This document shows positions 44,493 to 53,127 of a DNA stretch of 64,000 bases, piece by piece. Position numbers and translations under genes: made by a program. The notes under the pieces are model-generated. The model was given only the letters and a program-made list of their open reading frames with translations, did no database searches and was not told where the DNA came from. Location: positions 62,001 to 126,000 of the forward strand of contig SCUS01000113.1 of NCBI GenBank assembly GCA_004297725.1, read 5' to 3'. Each line of letters begins with the position of its first letter. Positions within the stretch are counted from its first letter, which is position 1. The DNA is from Myxococcaceae bacterium. Lineage in GTDB: Bacteria; Myxococcota_A; Polyangia; Polyangiales; Ga0077539.

Positions 44493-47400
44493 CTACTTGC
44501 TCACCAGCCGGATGACGCCGTCCCACGGACCCGTCGGCGGACGCGCGAGCAGCTCTTCGCAGCGGGTCACCATGAAGCGCGCGGCGCCGTCCGCCGGGTC
44601 GCGCGCGAGGCACGCCGAGAAGCGCGCGATGGCGGCCCCGAAGTCCGCCGCCACCCAGCGATCGAGGCCCGCGGCGTAGTCGTCCGCGGACGCCGCGCCG
44701 GCCGCGCGCCGCTCGGCGCCGTGCGCGTCGAGCGCCTCGAAGACCTCGATGGGCTTGCGCTGCCCCACGGGCGCCACCCAGCCGAGGGAGCGCAGCTGAA
44801 ACCGCCCGCGCTCCTGGAGGCGCGTGCACGTCTCGCCGCCGATGAGCATCGGGGCGTTGAACTGCCGGGTCATGCCCTCGACGCGGCTCGCGAGGTTCAC
44901 CGCGTCGCCGACCACCCCGCGGTCGAGGCGCCTCGCACCGCCGATCACCCCGAGCATCAGCGGACCGGAGTTCAACCCGATGCTCACCCGCACCTCCGGG
45001 AGGTCCGCCGCGCGGCGCTCGACGTTGAAGCCCGCGAGCGCGTCGAGCATCGCGAGGGCGCCCGCCACGGCCTGGTCCGTCGAGCCCGGGAAGAGCGCCA
45101 TGATGCCATCGCCCAGGTACTGGTTGATGAACCCGCCGTGCGCGTGGATCACCGGCTCCATGTACCCGAGGTACCTGTTGATGAACGCGAAGGTGCCCGA
45201 CGGCCCGAGCTGCGACGCCAGCCCCGAGAACCCGCGCAGGTCGCAGAAGAGCACCGTCACCTCGCGCTGCGACTGGTCGCCGAGCGCCACGTCGAGGATG
45301 TCGGGCTTCTCGAGCTGCTCGAGAAACTGGTTGGGCATGAAGCGCTCGAACGCCGCCGTGAGCCTCTGCTGCCGCTGCAGCGACGCGCGCAGGTCGTCGT
45401 AGAGCCGCGCGTTCTCGATGGACACCGCCGCCTGCGCGGCCATCACCGTGACCATCTCGTAGCGGTCCTCGGTGAAGGCGCCGGTCACCACGGCGCTCTG
45501 GAGGTAGAGCACCCCGACGAGCTGGTGGCCCTTGCGCAGCGGCACACACAGCACCGACCGCGGCCGCGCCGACGCGCGGAAGAACCGAGGGTCGTCCGCC
45601 GCGTCGTGCAGCAGCACCGGCTCCTGCGTGCGCGCCACGTACTGCACCACCGCCGACGCCGGGTCGTCCGCCCCGAGGTCGTCGCGCACCCGCTCGCTCA
45701 CCACCCCGCCCGCCTGCGCCCGCGCCCGCGCGTTGATGCGCAGCCCCTCCGGGGTCACCAGCCAGAGCGAGGCGTGGTCCGCCCCCGCGTTGGTCGCCGC
45801 GAGCTCCACCAGCCGGCGCAGCAGGTCGTCGAGCACGATCTCCGCCGACAGCGCCCGCGCCGCGCGCAGCAGCGTCGCCACGTCGATGCTGCTGCTGTTG
45901 ATGCTCGTCGTCGTGCCCGCGCTCTCCACCATGCGCTCGCCGCCCAGCGCCCGCAGCCGCAGCCCCACGCGCTCCACCACGGCGTGCGCGTCCCACTGGC
46001 GCCAGACCTCCAGCGCCTCGCCCAGCACGCTCGCCGCCACGCGCCGCTGGCCGTGCCGCGCGTAGATGCGCGACGCCACGTCGAGCGCGAGCGCGAGATC
46101 GGGTGAGACGTCCGTGAGCCGCGCCTCGGCCACCGCCGCCTCGACGCTACGAACCGCCCGCTCGCGCTGCCCGGCGAGCTCGTAGCCCAGCGCCTCGACC
46201 AGGTGCACCCGGTGGCCGAACACGCCCGGCGCGCCCGCGGCCCAGCCCTGCAGCCGACGCAGGTCGCGCGCCGCGAGGGCCGCGAGCCGCACGCGACGCG
46301 CCGGCGGGGCGTCGAGCGCCTCGAGCAGCCGGGCCACGGCGATGTGCGCCACCGCGCCGTAGGTCTGAAACGCGCCGGGCATCAGCTTCAGCCAGGCCTC
46401 GGAGCCCTCCGCCGCGGCCGCCGCCGTCGCGGTGTCGCCGAGGAACAGCGCCACGGTCGCGCGCCACAGGTACTCGGTGCCCACGAGGGACTTGTCCGCC
46501 GGGGCGCCGGCGGTGTGGTGCAGCTCGACGCCCGCCGCGTCCCACGTCGCCGGGTCCGTCGGCGTGACGCCGCGGAGCACGTTCACCACGTGGAAGAGAT
46601 ACCCGCAGAAGCGCCGCCCTCGGTCTTCGCCGAGCGCCGCGCAGTGCCGGATCCACCCCGGGAGCTCGGCCGCCACAAGGTCGAGGTCGCGCCCGCCGGC
46701 CAGCGCCGCGTCGACGGCGTTGTGCGCGTTGAGCGCGGCGTACTCCCCGTCGCCGAGCGCGGCGGCGCGGCGCGCGAGGTCCGCGAAGCCGTCAGCCAGC
46801 GACCCGAGGGGCTTGTAGCGCGCGTCGCAGAAGCCCGCGCAGAGGGTCTCCACGCGCACCCGCGCGGCGTCGTCGTCGAGCTCCGCGGCGAGCTCGCGCG
46901 AGAGCGCGGCGAAGCGCTGCGCCGCGGGCAGGTCGTCGAGCACCGCCGCCAGGATGAACGTGTACCCCGCGAAGCCGTAGGCCGACCCGGCGCTCGCGCC
47001 GCGGTCGAGGGAGAGCTCGACGGAGCGCAGCAGCAGCATCGGGAGCAGCGTGGTCGAGACGAGGTACGCCGACGCCGTGCAGCCCGTGACGAGCGCCTGC
47101 GCCGCGCGCACCTCGGGGTCCGCCGTGAGCCCGAGCCCCGCGCGCCCGTCGCGCGCGAGCCGACGCAGGCGGACGCGCAGCGTCGCGAGGGTGAGCAGCA
47201 CGCGGGGCGTACCGGGCTGCTCGGTGATGTCGACGCCGAGCCAGCGCAGGGCCTCGACGGTGTCGCGCACCACCGCCGCGTGGTCGGCCCGCGCGCTGTG
47301 CCCGCGGATGAGGATCGACTGCGCCGCCACCCGGTCGAGCACGCCGCGCGCCCGCTCGAGGGCCCGCTCGGCGTAGGGCGCCGCGAGCGCCGCGCCGGGG

Positions 47401-49808
47401 CAGAGCACCACCATCTCCGCGGCGAGCAGGTGCAGGTCGCGGGTGAGCTCGTAGCGCGTGGTCCAGCCCGCGGCGCCGAGCCAGCCGATGGCCGCCACGG
47501 CGCAGGTGAGCGCCGCCTCGAAGGCCGCCTGCTGCCGCGCCCGGCGGGCCGCGCGCAGCCCGAGCGCGGCGAGCTGCAGCCGGTCGTCGCGGGTGAGCCC
47601 CGCGGCGGGCGCGCGGCGCATCTGGTCGACCGCGGCGAAGACCCGCTCGCCGTCGCTGTCGGCCACCTCGCGCAGGAGCTGTCGACCGAGCGCGAGGTGC
47701 GTCTCCTCGCGCCGCTCGGTGGAGAGCGACGCGTACACGGCGTCGTGCACGCGGTCGTGGGCGAAGCGCAGCGCGGCGCCGGCGCCGGACGGCTCGGCGG
47801 CGTCCATGGCCACCTCCCACGCGGCGGCGTCGCCCACGAGCAGGCCCGCGCCGAGGGCCGCGGAGACCGCCGCGGCGAACTCCGCCCGCGTGGCGTCGCA
47901 GACGGCGCGCACGAGCGCGGGGTCGAACGATCCACCGACGCAGGCGGCGACCTCGAGCGCGCGGCGGGCGCCCTCGGGCAGCCGAGCGAGGCGCGGGGTG
48001 AGCAGCGCCGCGACGCCCTCCGGGACGGGCGCGGCGGCGATGCGGGGGAGGTCCCAGGTGAGCCGGTGGCGGGCGCCGTCCCAGGGGAAGGCGCCGTCGA
48101 GCGAGAGCGAGGTGAGCAGCTCGCGGAGCATCTGCGCGTTGCCGCTCGTGCGCTGGTGCAGCAGCGCGGCGAGGTCGGCCACCGCGTCGGCCTCGGCGCC
48201 GAGCGCGTCCGCCAGCAGCGCCGCGACGTCGGCCACCGCCAGCGGACCGACCGCGATGCGCGGCACCGCGCGCGTCGACCAGCGGCGCTCGATCGCGGCC
48301 ATGGCGCCCTCCGCGACGCCCTCCGCGGCGCGCCACCCGAGCACCAGCAGCGGGTCTTCCGGCAGCCGCTGCTCGACCATCGCGCGCACGAGCGAGAGCG
48401 TCGCCTCGTCGGCCCACTGGAGGTCGTCGAGAAACACCACCAGCGGCCGATCGGGGGAGTGAAACACCTGCAGCGAGCGTCGCAGCAGCACGTGCAGGCG
48501 CGCCCGCGCCTCGGCCACGAGGAGGGCCTCCGCGGGCTCGTGCGGGCCCACCAGCGGGGCCGCCTCGGGCACCAGGTCGACGAGGCGCGCGCGGTCTTCG
48601 CCCAGGGTGTCGGCGAGGCGTCGGCCGAGCGCGAGCACGGACGCGTCGTCACCCGCGAGCGCGCGCTGTACGAGGGCGCGCAGCACGGCGAGCACCGGAG
48701 CGTACGGGGTGCCGCGCTGGAGGGGGTCGACCTTGCCCTCGGCGAAGGCCGCGTCGGTGTCCGCGAGGATGCGGTACAGCTCGCGCACGAGGGCGGTCTT
48801 GCCCGCGCCCGCGGAGCCCACGACCGCGATGGCGGACCCGGACCCGGCGCGCAGGCGGGCGACGGCGTCCTGGAGGTCGTGCCGCGCGCCCTCGCGGCCA
48901 TAGAGCCGGTCGGGCAGCACGAGGTGGTCGGGCCGGTCGTCGGCGGAGAGGTCGACGTCGTCGAGGGAGCCGCGCGCCCGCCAGGCGTCGTCGAGCAGCG
49001 CGAGGTTGCGCGCGAGGGCGTCGGCGGTCTGGTAGCGGTCGTCGGGCATCTTCGCGAGCAGGCGCGCGATGAGGGCCGCGAGGGGCGCGGGCACGTCCGG
49101 GCGCAAGGCGTCGACGCGCGGCGCGGGCAGCGCGACGGTGGCGTGCACCAGCGCGACCGGGTCGGCGCCCTCGAAGGGGGCGCGGCCGGTGAGCAGGGCG
49201 AAGAAGGTCGCGCCCAGGGTGTAGAGGTCGGCGCGGCGGTCGACCGGGCGGTTGAGCCGGCCGGTCTGCTCGGGAGAGAGGTAGCCGAGGGTGCCCTCGA
49301 TGAGCCGCGCGCCGACCGGGTCGGGCGTGACGCTCGTGGCGCGCGTGGCGAGACCGAAGTCGATGACGCAGACCGCCGCGCCGTCGGGGCGGCGGAGGAT
49401 GTTCGCGGGCACGAGGTCGCGGTGGGTGATGCCGTCGGCGTGGAGGGCGCGCACCACGTCGGCGATCTCCCGCGCGCACCGGAGAAACTCCCCGATGCTC
49501 CACCCGCGGGTCTCCGCGGGGTTGAGCGCGGCGCCCGGGAAGAACTCCGACTCCATCGCCGGCCCCTGCGCCGTGGCCACCACGTCGAGGGCGCGCTGCA
49601 CGCCGGGCAGCACGCGGCCGCCCAACACGCGGTGCTCGTTGAGCAGCCAGCGGCGCGCGCTCGGGTCGCGCTGCCCCTCGGTGACGGACTTCGCGGCCAC
49701 GGTCACCCCGTCGCGGCGCACGGCGCGGTGCACCGTCGTGCGGGCGGAGCGGTAGAACAGCTCCTGGGAGGCGTAGCGCCCGTCGGGCGGGAGGGATATG
49801 CGGGCCAT
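44493..49808 (-). CDS. Giant hybrid: Ser/Thr kinase, AAA-type ATPase, GAF, class III nucleotide cyclase
   Basis: This 1771-residue signalling protein has, in order, a Hanks-type kinase (about 1-275; Lys 40 in VAAKS, DFG at 150-152), an ATPase with Walker A GSAGAGKT (331-338) and Walker B FLDDLQWAD (459-467), a long helical TPR-like middle, a GAF domain (about 1340-1500) and a class III cyclase domain (about 1515-1665). The cyclase domain has metal Asp 1523 and 1567 and the transition-state Asn 1638 and Arg 1642. The kinase loop reads HRDLVPAN (129-136), with Val for the usual Lys. In the cyclase the purine-selecting Lys is Gln 1563. This PknB-AAA-GAF-cyclase layout occurs in myxobacteria and cyanobacteria. 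Inputs are unknown. The ATG at 49806-49808 is divergent from the P450 gene. Confidence 0.9.
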   Translation of the reverse strand: MARISLPPDGRYASQELFYRSARTTVHRAVRRDGVTVAAKSVTEGQRDPSARRWLLNEHRVLGGRVLPGVQRALDVVATAQGPAMESEFFPGAALNPAETRGWSIGEFLRCAREIADVVRALHADGITHRDLVPANILRRPDGAAVCVIDFGLATRATSVTPDPVGARLIEGTLGYLSPEQTGRLNRPVDRRADLYTLGATFFALLTGRAPFEGADPVALVHATVALPAPRVDALRPDVPAPLAALIARLLAKMPDDRYQTADALARNLALLDDAWRARGSLDDVDLSADDRPDHLVLPDRLYGREGARHDLQDAVARLRAGSGSAIAVVGSAGAGKTALVRELYRILADTDAAFAEGKVDPLQRGTPYAPVLAVLRALVQRALAGDDASVLALGRRLADTLGEDRARLVDLVPEAAPLVGPHEPAEALLVAEARARLHVLLRRSLQVFHSPDRPLVVFLDDLQWADEATLSLVRAMVEQRLPEDPLLVLGWRAAEGVAEGAMAAIERRWSTRAVPRIAVGPLAVADVAALLADALGAEADAVADLAALLHQRTSGNAQMLRELLTSLSLDGAFPWDGARHRLTWDLPRIAAAPVPEGVAALLTPRLARLPEGARRALEVAACVGGSFDPALVRAVCDATRAEFAAAVSAALGAGLLVGDAAAWEVAMDAAEPSGAGAALRFAHDRVHDAVYASLSTERREETHLALGRQLLREVADSDGERVFAAVDQMRRAPAAGLTRDDRLQLAALGLRAARRARQQAAFEAALTCAVAAIGWLGAAGWTTRYELTRDLHLLAAEMVVLCPGAALAAPYAERALERARGVLDRVAAQSILIRGHSARADHAAVVRDTVEALRWLGVDITEQPGTPRVLLTLATLRVRLRRLARDGRAGLGLTADPEVRAAQALVTGCTASAYLVSTTLLPMLLLRSVELSLDRGASAGSAYGFAGYTFILAAVLDDLPAAQRFAALSRELAAELDDDAARVRVETLCAGFCDARYKPLGSLADGFADLARRAAALGDGEYAALNAHNAVDAALAGGRDLDLVAAELPGWIRHCAALGEDRGRRFCGYLFHVVNVLRGVTPTDPATWDAAGVELHHTAGAPADKSLVGTEYLWRATVALFLGDTATAAAAAEGSEAWLKLMPGAFQTYGAVAHIAVARLLEALDAPPARRVRLAALAARDLRRLQGWAAGAPGVFGHRVHLVEALGYELAGQRERAVRSVEAAVAEARLTDVSPDLALALDVASRIYARHGQRRVAASVLGEALEVWRQWDAHAVVERVGLRLRALGGERMVESAGTTTSINSSSIDVATLLRAARALSAEIVLDDLLRRLVELAATNAGADHASLWLVTPEGLRINARARAQAGGVVSERVRDDLGADDPASAVVQYVARTQEPVLLHDAADDPRFFRASARPRSVLCVPLRKGHQLVGVLYLQSAVVTGAFTEDRYEMVTVMAAQAAVSIENARLYDDLRASLQRQQRLTAAFERFMPNQFLEQLEKPDILDVALGDQSQREVTVLFCDLRGFSGLASQLGPSGTFAFINRYLGYMEPVIHAHGGFINQYLGDGIMALFPGSTDQAVAGALAMLDALAGFNVERRAADLPEVRVSIGLNSGPLMLGVIGGARRLDRGVVGDAVNLASRVEGMTRQFNAPMLIGGETCTRLQERGRFQLRSLGWVAPVGQRKPIEVFEALDAHGAERRAAGAASADDYAAGLDRWVAADFGAAIARFSACLARDPADGAARFMVTRCEELLARPPTGPWDGVIRLVSK

Positions 49809-49858
49809 CGTCGGGGGTCTCCGCGCGCGAGGCCCCGGACGGCCTCCCGAGCGGGCGG

Positions 49859-49864
49859 ATCATA
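49859..49864 (-). promoter_or_regulatory. -10-like TATGAT upstream of the giant kinase-cyclase gene
   Basis: On the minus strand bases 49864-49859 read TATGAT, five of six to the consensus. A start near 49850 would give a leader of about 42 bases. No clear -35 is visible. Confidence 0.3.
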
Positions 49865-49944
49865 GACCCTCTTCGCCGTCGCGCGCGGGGAAGTCCGCGC
49901 GATGACGCCTCCCGCGACGAGCCCCCGTGATAGGACGGAGGGCC

Positions 49945-51387
49945 ATGGCGGACGAACCTCGCAACGAAGGCCTCCCCGGCATCTGGCACGGCCCGCTCTC
50001 GCTCCGCCCGGTGAAGGAGGTCATGCGCTTCGTCGACGAGTGCGACAACTACACCAAGGAGCTGCGCGCCACGCACCAGGCCGCGGTGTTCAAGGCCCAC
50101 CCGGGCATCCGCAGCACCTTCGTCACCGACATGGCGGGCCTCGACTTCGTCTTCGACGCCGCGCCCGACGTGCTCGACCGCCTCGAAGACCCGGGCTTCG
50201 GCGGCCTCTCCTTCGACGCCGACCTTCTCGGCGGGGTCATCCCGGCGCTGCTGCGCGACGCCGACGACCACGGCCCCGCGCGCGCGGTCGTCGGGCAGTG
50301 CATGGGCCTGCGCTGCCGGCAGTTCGAGCCCGCCTGCCGGAAGGTGCTGCACTACGGCATCCCGATGCTCCGCTCGGCGGCCCGCGGCCAGCGGGTGAAC
50401 TTCCAGCACGCGATGCACCACGCCGCGGTGGGCGTCGCCTTCGAGTGGCTCTTCGGCCTCACGCCGGGCCCCGAAGGCGCCGACGCGCAGCGCTGGATCA
50501 AGGCGTGTTTCGGCCTCAAGTCCGACCAGCTCCTCGCCGACACGGTCGCCCGCGCGGCGTCGTGGGCGATGGGTCGGCTCACCAACGGCGCGAAGGCCCG
50601 GTCCGTCGCGTACGCGGCCGGGTGGATGGAGAAGATCCGCGCGAGCGCGCCCTACCAGAGCGACTTCAAGCGCGTCGCCCACGAGCGCGGCGTGCCCGAG
50701 GGGGAGCTCCCGGCGCACCTGATGTTCGCGGCGAGCTTCAACGCCACCGGCGGCGCGTGGGCGACGCTGCACCCGGCGCTCGCGCAGCTCTCCGTCGACC
50801 CCATGACGCGCGACCGCCTCGCCGCGGAGCTCAAGGACTTCAACGGCTCCGTGCAGGAGCTCAACCGCCTGCCCTTCTTCCACGCGTTCTTCCTCGAGTC
50901 GATGCGGCTCTTCGGTCGGCCGCGCCACTACTACCGCCGCGTGATGCCCGACCCCGCGAAGGGCGACCCCACGAAGTACGCCCTCAGGCTTCCGATCAGC
51001 GACGGCACGACGGTGGCGCTCAAGCCGGGCACCACGCTCTGCCTCGTGGCGACCGTCGCCCGGCAAGACCCCGCGGTGTGGGGCGACGACGCGGCGGTCT
51101 TCGACCCCGAGCGCTTCATCCGCACGCCCGAGCTCAAGGGCCGGGTGCGCGCCTTCGGCCCGTCGCGGGGCGGGCCCGCCGGCTACGGCTGCGTCGGGGC
51201 GGGCACCGTCGACGACGCCGCGGTCGCCGCGGGCGCCCCCGATGATCGCTTCGCGACGATGCTCTGGAAGACCCTGGCCGCCCCGCTCGCGCGCGCGACC
51301 GACTGGCGCCTGCTGCCGTGGCCCGAGCCCGACGTCGACGCCTTCGACGGCGTGCGGCCGGGCGAGCTCGAGTGGGTGCGCACGTAG
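49945..51387 (+). CDS. CYP74-like cytochrome P450 (putative fatty-acid hydroperoxide-metabolising)
   Basis: This 480-residue P450 lacks a membrane anchor. The N-terminal half resembles plant CYP74 enzymes, with a VFKAHPGIRSTFV segment followed by DMAGLDFVFD and a LLRDADDHGPARAVV region. The I-helix reads FNATGGAWATL (265-275), the FNxxGG type that in CYP74 replaces the oxygen-activating acid-Thr pair. The ExxR is ESMR (318-321), PERF is at 388-391, and the likely haem-ligand Cys 416 lies in GPAGYGCVGAG. CYP74 enzymes (allene oxide synthase, hydroperoxide lyase, epoxyalcohol synthase) use lipoxygenase hydroperoxides and need no reductase. A lipoxygenase-like gene converges 16 bases away. The product type is not predictable by eye. 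The ATG at 49945 follows GGAGGG; a GTG at 49927 is the alternative. Confidence 0.82.
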   Translation: MADEPRNEGLPGIWHGPLSLRPVKEVMRFVDECDNYTKELRATHQAAVFKAHPGIRSTFVTDMAGLDFVFDAAPDVLDRLEDPGFGGLSFDADLLGGVIPALLRDADDHGPARAVVGQCMGLRCRQFEPACRKVLHYGIPMLRSAARGQRVNFQHAMHHAAVGVAFEWLFGLTPGPEGADAQRWIKACFGLKSDQLLADTVARAASWAMGRLTNGAKARSVAYAAGWMEKIRASAPYQSDFKRVAHERGVPEGELPAHLMFAASFNATGGAWATLHPALAQLSVDPMTRDRLAAELKDFNGSVQELNRLPFFHAFFLESMRLFGRPRHYYRRVMPDPAKGDPTKYALRLPISDGTTVALKPGTTLCLVATVARQDPAVWGDDAAVFDPERFIRTPELKGRVRAFGPSRGGPAGYGCVGAGTVDDAAVAAGAPDDRFATMLWKTLAAPLARATDWRLLPWPEPDVDAFDGVRPGELEWVRT

Positions 51388-51403
51388 ACCGCGCGACCGG
51401 CGG

Positions 51404-53062
51404 TCAGATGCTGACGCCGGTCTCGAGGTTCTTCGGGTTGAAGGTCTCGCACGGCCACTTGCGCGTCGGGTGACTCAGCCGCCGCCGGTTGGCGGCGTCG
51501 TTCTGCGCCGCGAGCTTCACCAGCGCGTCGTGGAAGCGCTGAAACGCCCCGCGCCCGACGTGGTCGGCGTCGAAGACCCCGCTGGCGTCGCCCACGTCCA
51601 TCAGCCGGGGCATGCCGAGGCCGGTGAGCGCCATCACGAGCAGGTACTGCATCGACGCCTGCACGTCGGACATCTCCGCGCCCGGACGGATCTTCGTGCC
51701 CATGAAGGTCGGATCGATGACGTACTCGTTCACGGTGCCGACGGCCTCGTGCAGGCCCGTCACGCTCCAGATGAACTGCGCGAGCAGGTCGACGATCGCG
51801 GCCTTCGAGCGCCCCGGAAACTTCACCGTCGGCGGGGCGCTCTGCAGGTGGCTCCAGAACGCGATGACCGCGACGTCGCCCTCGATCGCCTCGTCGGTCG
51901 GCGCATACAGGTCGATGTATTCGACCACGAACGCGCGGATGACGTTGTAGAGCGCGAGCGCGTCCGCGACCCAGGGGTAGCGGTCGACCTCCTCCGGGGC
52001 GTCGACGCCGTCGGTCACCACGAGCTTCTCGGGGTCGAGCCCCTTGCGCCGCACGAGCTCGGGCACGGAGTGGAATTCCAGCAGCCCGGTGGCGTCGCCG
52101 AAGGCCTCGGTGAGCGACTTGAAGGTGAGCGCGCTCGCGCGGTGCACGAACCCGCGCTGCGGACACAGCGTCTCCGACGCCCCGGCGTTGATGGTGATGG
52201 TGCGCCAGGTGAACGGCTTCAGCAGCAGCCGGAGGTAGTGCGTCGGCGGCAGGTGGAAGCGCGCCGCCGTGGTCACGTAGTTGCCGATGAGCCAGTGCAC
52301 GCCGACGAGGTGGTCGACCACCGTGGTGCCGACCATGAGCGAGCAGCGCCAGGCCCACTTTGCGTGCTCCCACGGCTGCCCGTCGCCCGGCCTGATCCAG
52401 ACGTTCTCGCGGAGGATGGCGATGGGGTTCTGCTCGCGGTCGAAGATCGCCCGCGCGCCGTAGCGCTCGAAGCCCCTGCGCACGGCGTACTTGGAGAGCA
52501 TCCCGAGGTCGTGCTCCCACGCCGCGGCGGCGAACTCGGGGTCACCCTCGTGCTTCGTGTACGGCATCAGCCGCAGCGCGCCGAGCCCGGCGAAGGCCAG
52601 CCGCGACATCGCCTGGTCGGACTGCATCTCCTTCCAGTGGTGGTACGGCCGGGCCATGTACGAGCCGAGCGGCAGCACCTCCTGGAAGGTGTCGCGCGCC
52701 ACCTCCGCGTTCTCCCAGCGGGCGTCGTAGTCCCGCACCGGGAAGAGCACGGGGTTGCGCAGCAGGGTCAGCAGCACCTTGCGCTTGAGCCGCTTCGAAG
52801 TCGTGACCGTCCAGTCCTCGTCGATGGTCGGGATCTTGATCTGCTGTTGCTCGGTGCCGAACGACAGCGTGAGCAGCGGCATCGGGCCGAGGTGCGTCGG
52901 CGGGCGCACGCGGTCGACCGTGGGCATGTCGCTGTTCCACTCCTTGATCGCCCCCATGATCATCTTGAGGAAGAGCCTCGTGTGGAGGTCGAGCTCCTTG
53001 CGGACGAGCGACGGCGCCCCGAAGCGGACCCCTGGCCTTGGCGCGAGCGTGGCGTCAGTCAT
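51404..53062 (-). CDS. Lipoxygenase family protein
   Basis: This 552-residue protein consists of a catalytic lipoxygenase region without a PLAT domain or signal peptide. Lipoxygenases add O2 to polyunsaturated fatty acids. Motifs are HLVGVHWLIGNYV with iron ligands H251 and H256, RFHLPPTHYLRLLLKPFTWRTITINAGA, a helix with LHEAVGTVNEY (H438), and the C-terminal Ile 552 (LETGVSI), the diagnostic carboxylate iron ligand. The usual fifth ligand Asn in HAAVN is Gly 442 here, with Asn 445 three residues later. The ATG at 53060-53062 is preceded by the box TACGCT. It follows a lipoprotein gene after 65 bases and converges on the CYP74-like gene, its probable pathway partner. Confidence 0.86.
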   Translation of the reverse strand: MTDATLAPRPGVRFGAPSLVRKELDLHTRLFLKMIMGAIKEWNSDMPTVDRVRPPTHLGPMPLLTLSFGTEQQQIKIPTIDEDWTVTTSKRLKRKVLLTLLRNPVLFPVRDYDARWENAEVARDTFQEVLPLGSYMARPYHHWKEMQSDQAMSRLAFAGLGALRLMPYTKHEGDPEFAAAAWEHDLGMLSKYAVRRGFERYGARAIFDREQNPIAILRENVWIRPGDGQPWEHAKWAWRCSLMVGTTVVDHLVGVHWLIGNYVTTAARFHLPPTHYLRLLLKPFTWRTITINAGASETLCPQRGFVHRASALTFKSLTEAFGDATGLLEFHSVPELVRRKGLDPEKLVVTDGVDAPEEVDRYPWVADALALYNVIRAFVVEYIDLYAPTDEAIEGDVAVIAFWSHLQSAPPTVKFPGRSKAAIVDLLAQFIWSVTGLHEAVGTVNEYVIDPTFMGTKIRPGAEMSDVQASMQYLLVMALTGLGMPRLMDVGDASGVFDADHVGRGAFQRFHDALVKLAAQNDAANRRRLSHPTRKWPCETFNPKNLETGVSI

Positions 53063-53071
53063 CGGTCGGTG

Positions 53072-53077
53072 AGCGTA
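53072..53077 (-). promoter_or_regulatory. -10-like TACGCT box next to the lipoxygenase start
   Basis: On the minus strand TACGCT (53077-53072) lies 9 bases before the lipoxygenase ATG. It would give an almost leaderless transcript in addition to any read-through from the upstream lipoprotein gene. Confidence 0.25.
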
Positions 53078-53127
53078 CCAGAGCGGCGCGCGGCGGACGC
53101 GCGAAGGTCCACCGCCTGGCCGCCGCG

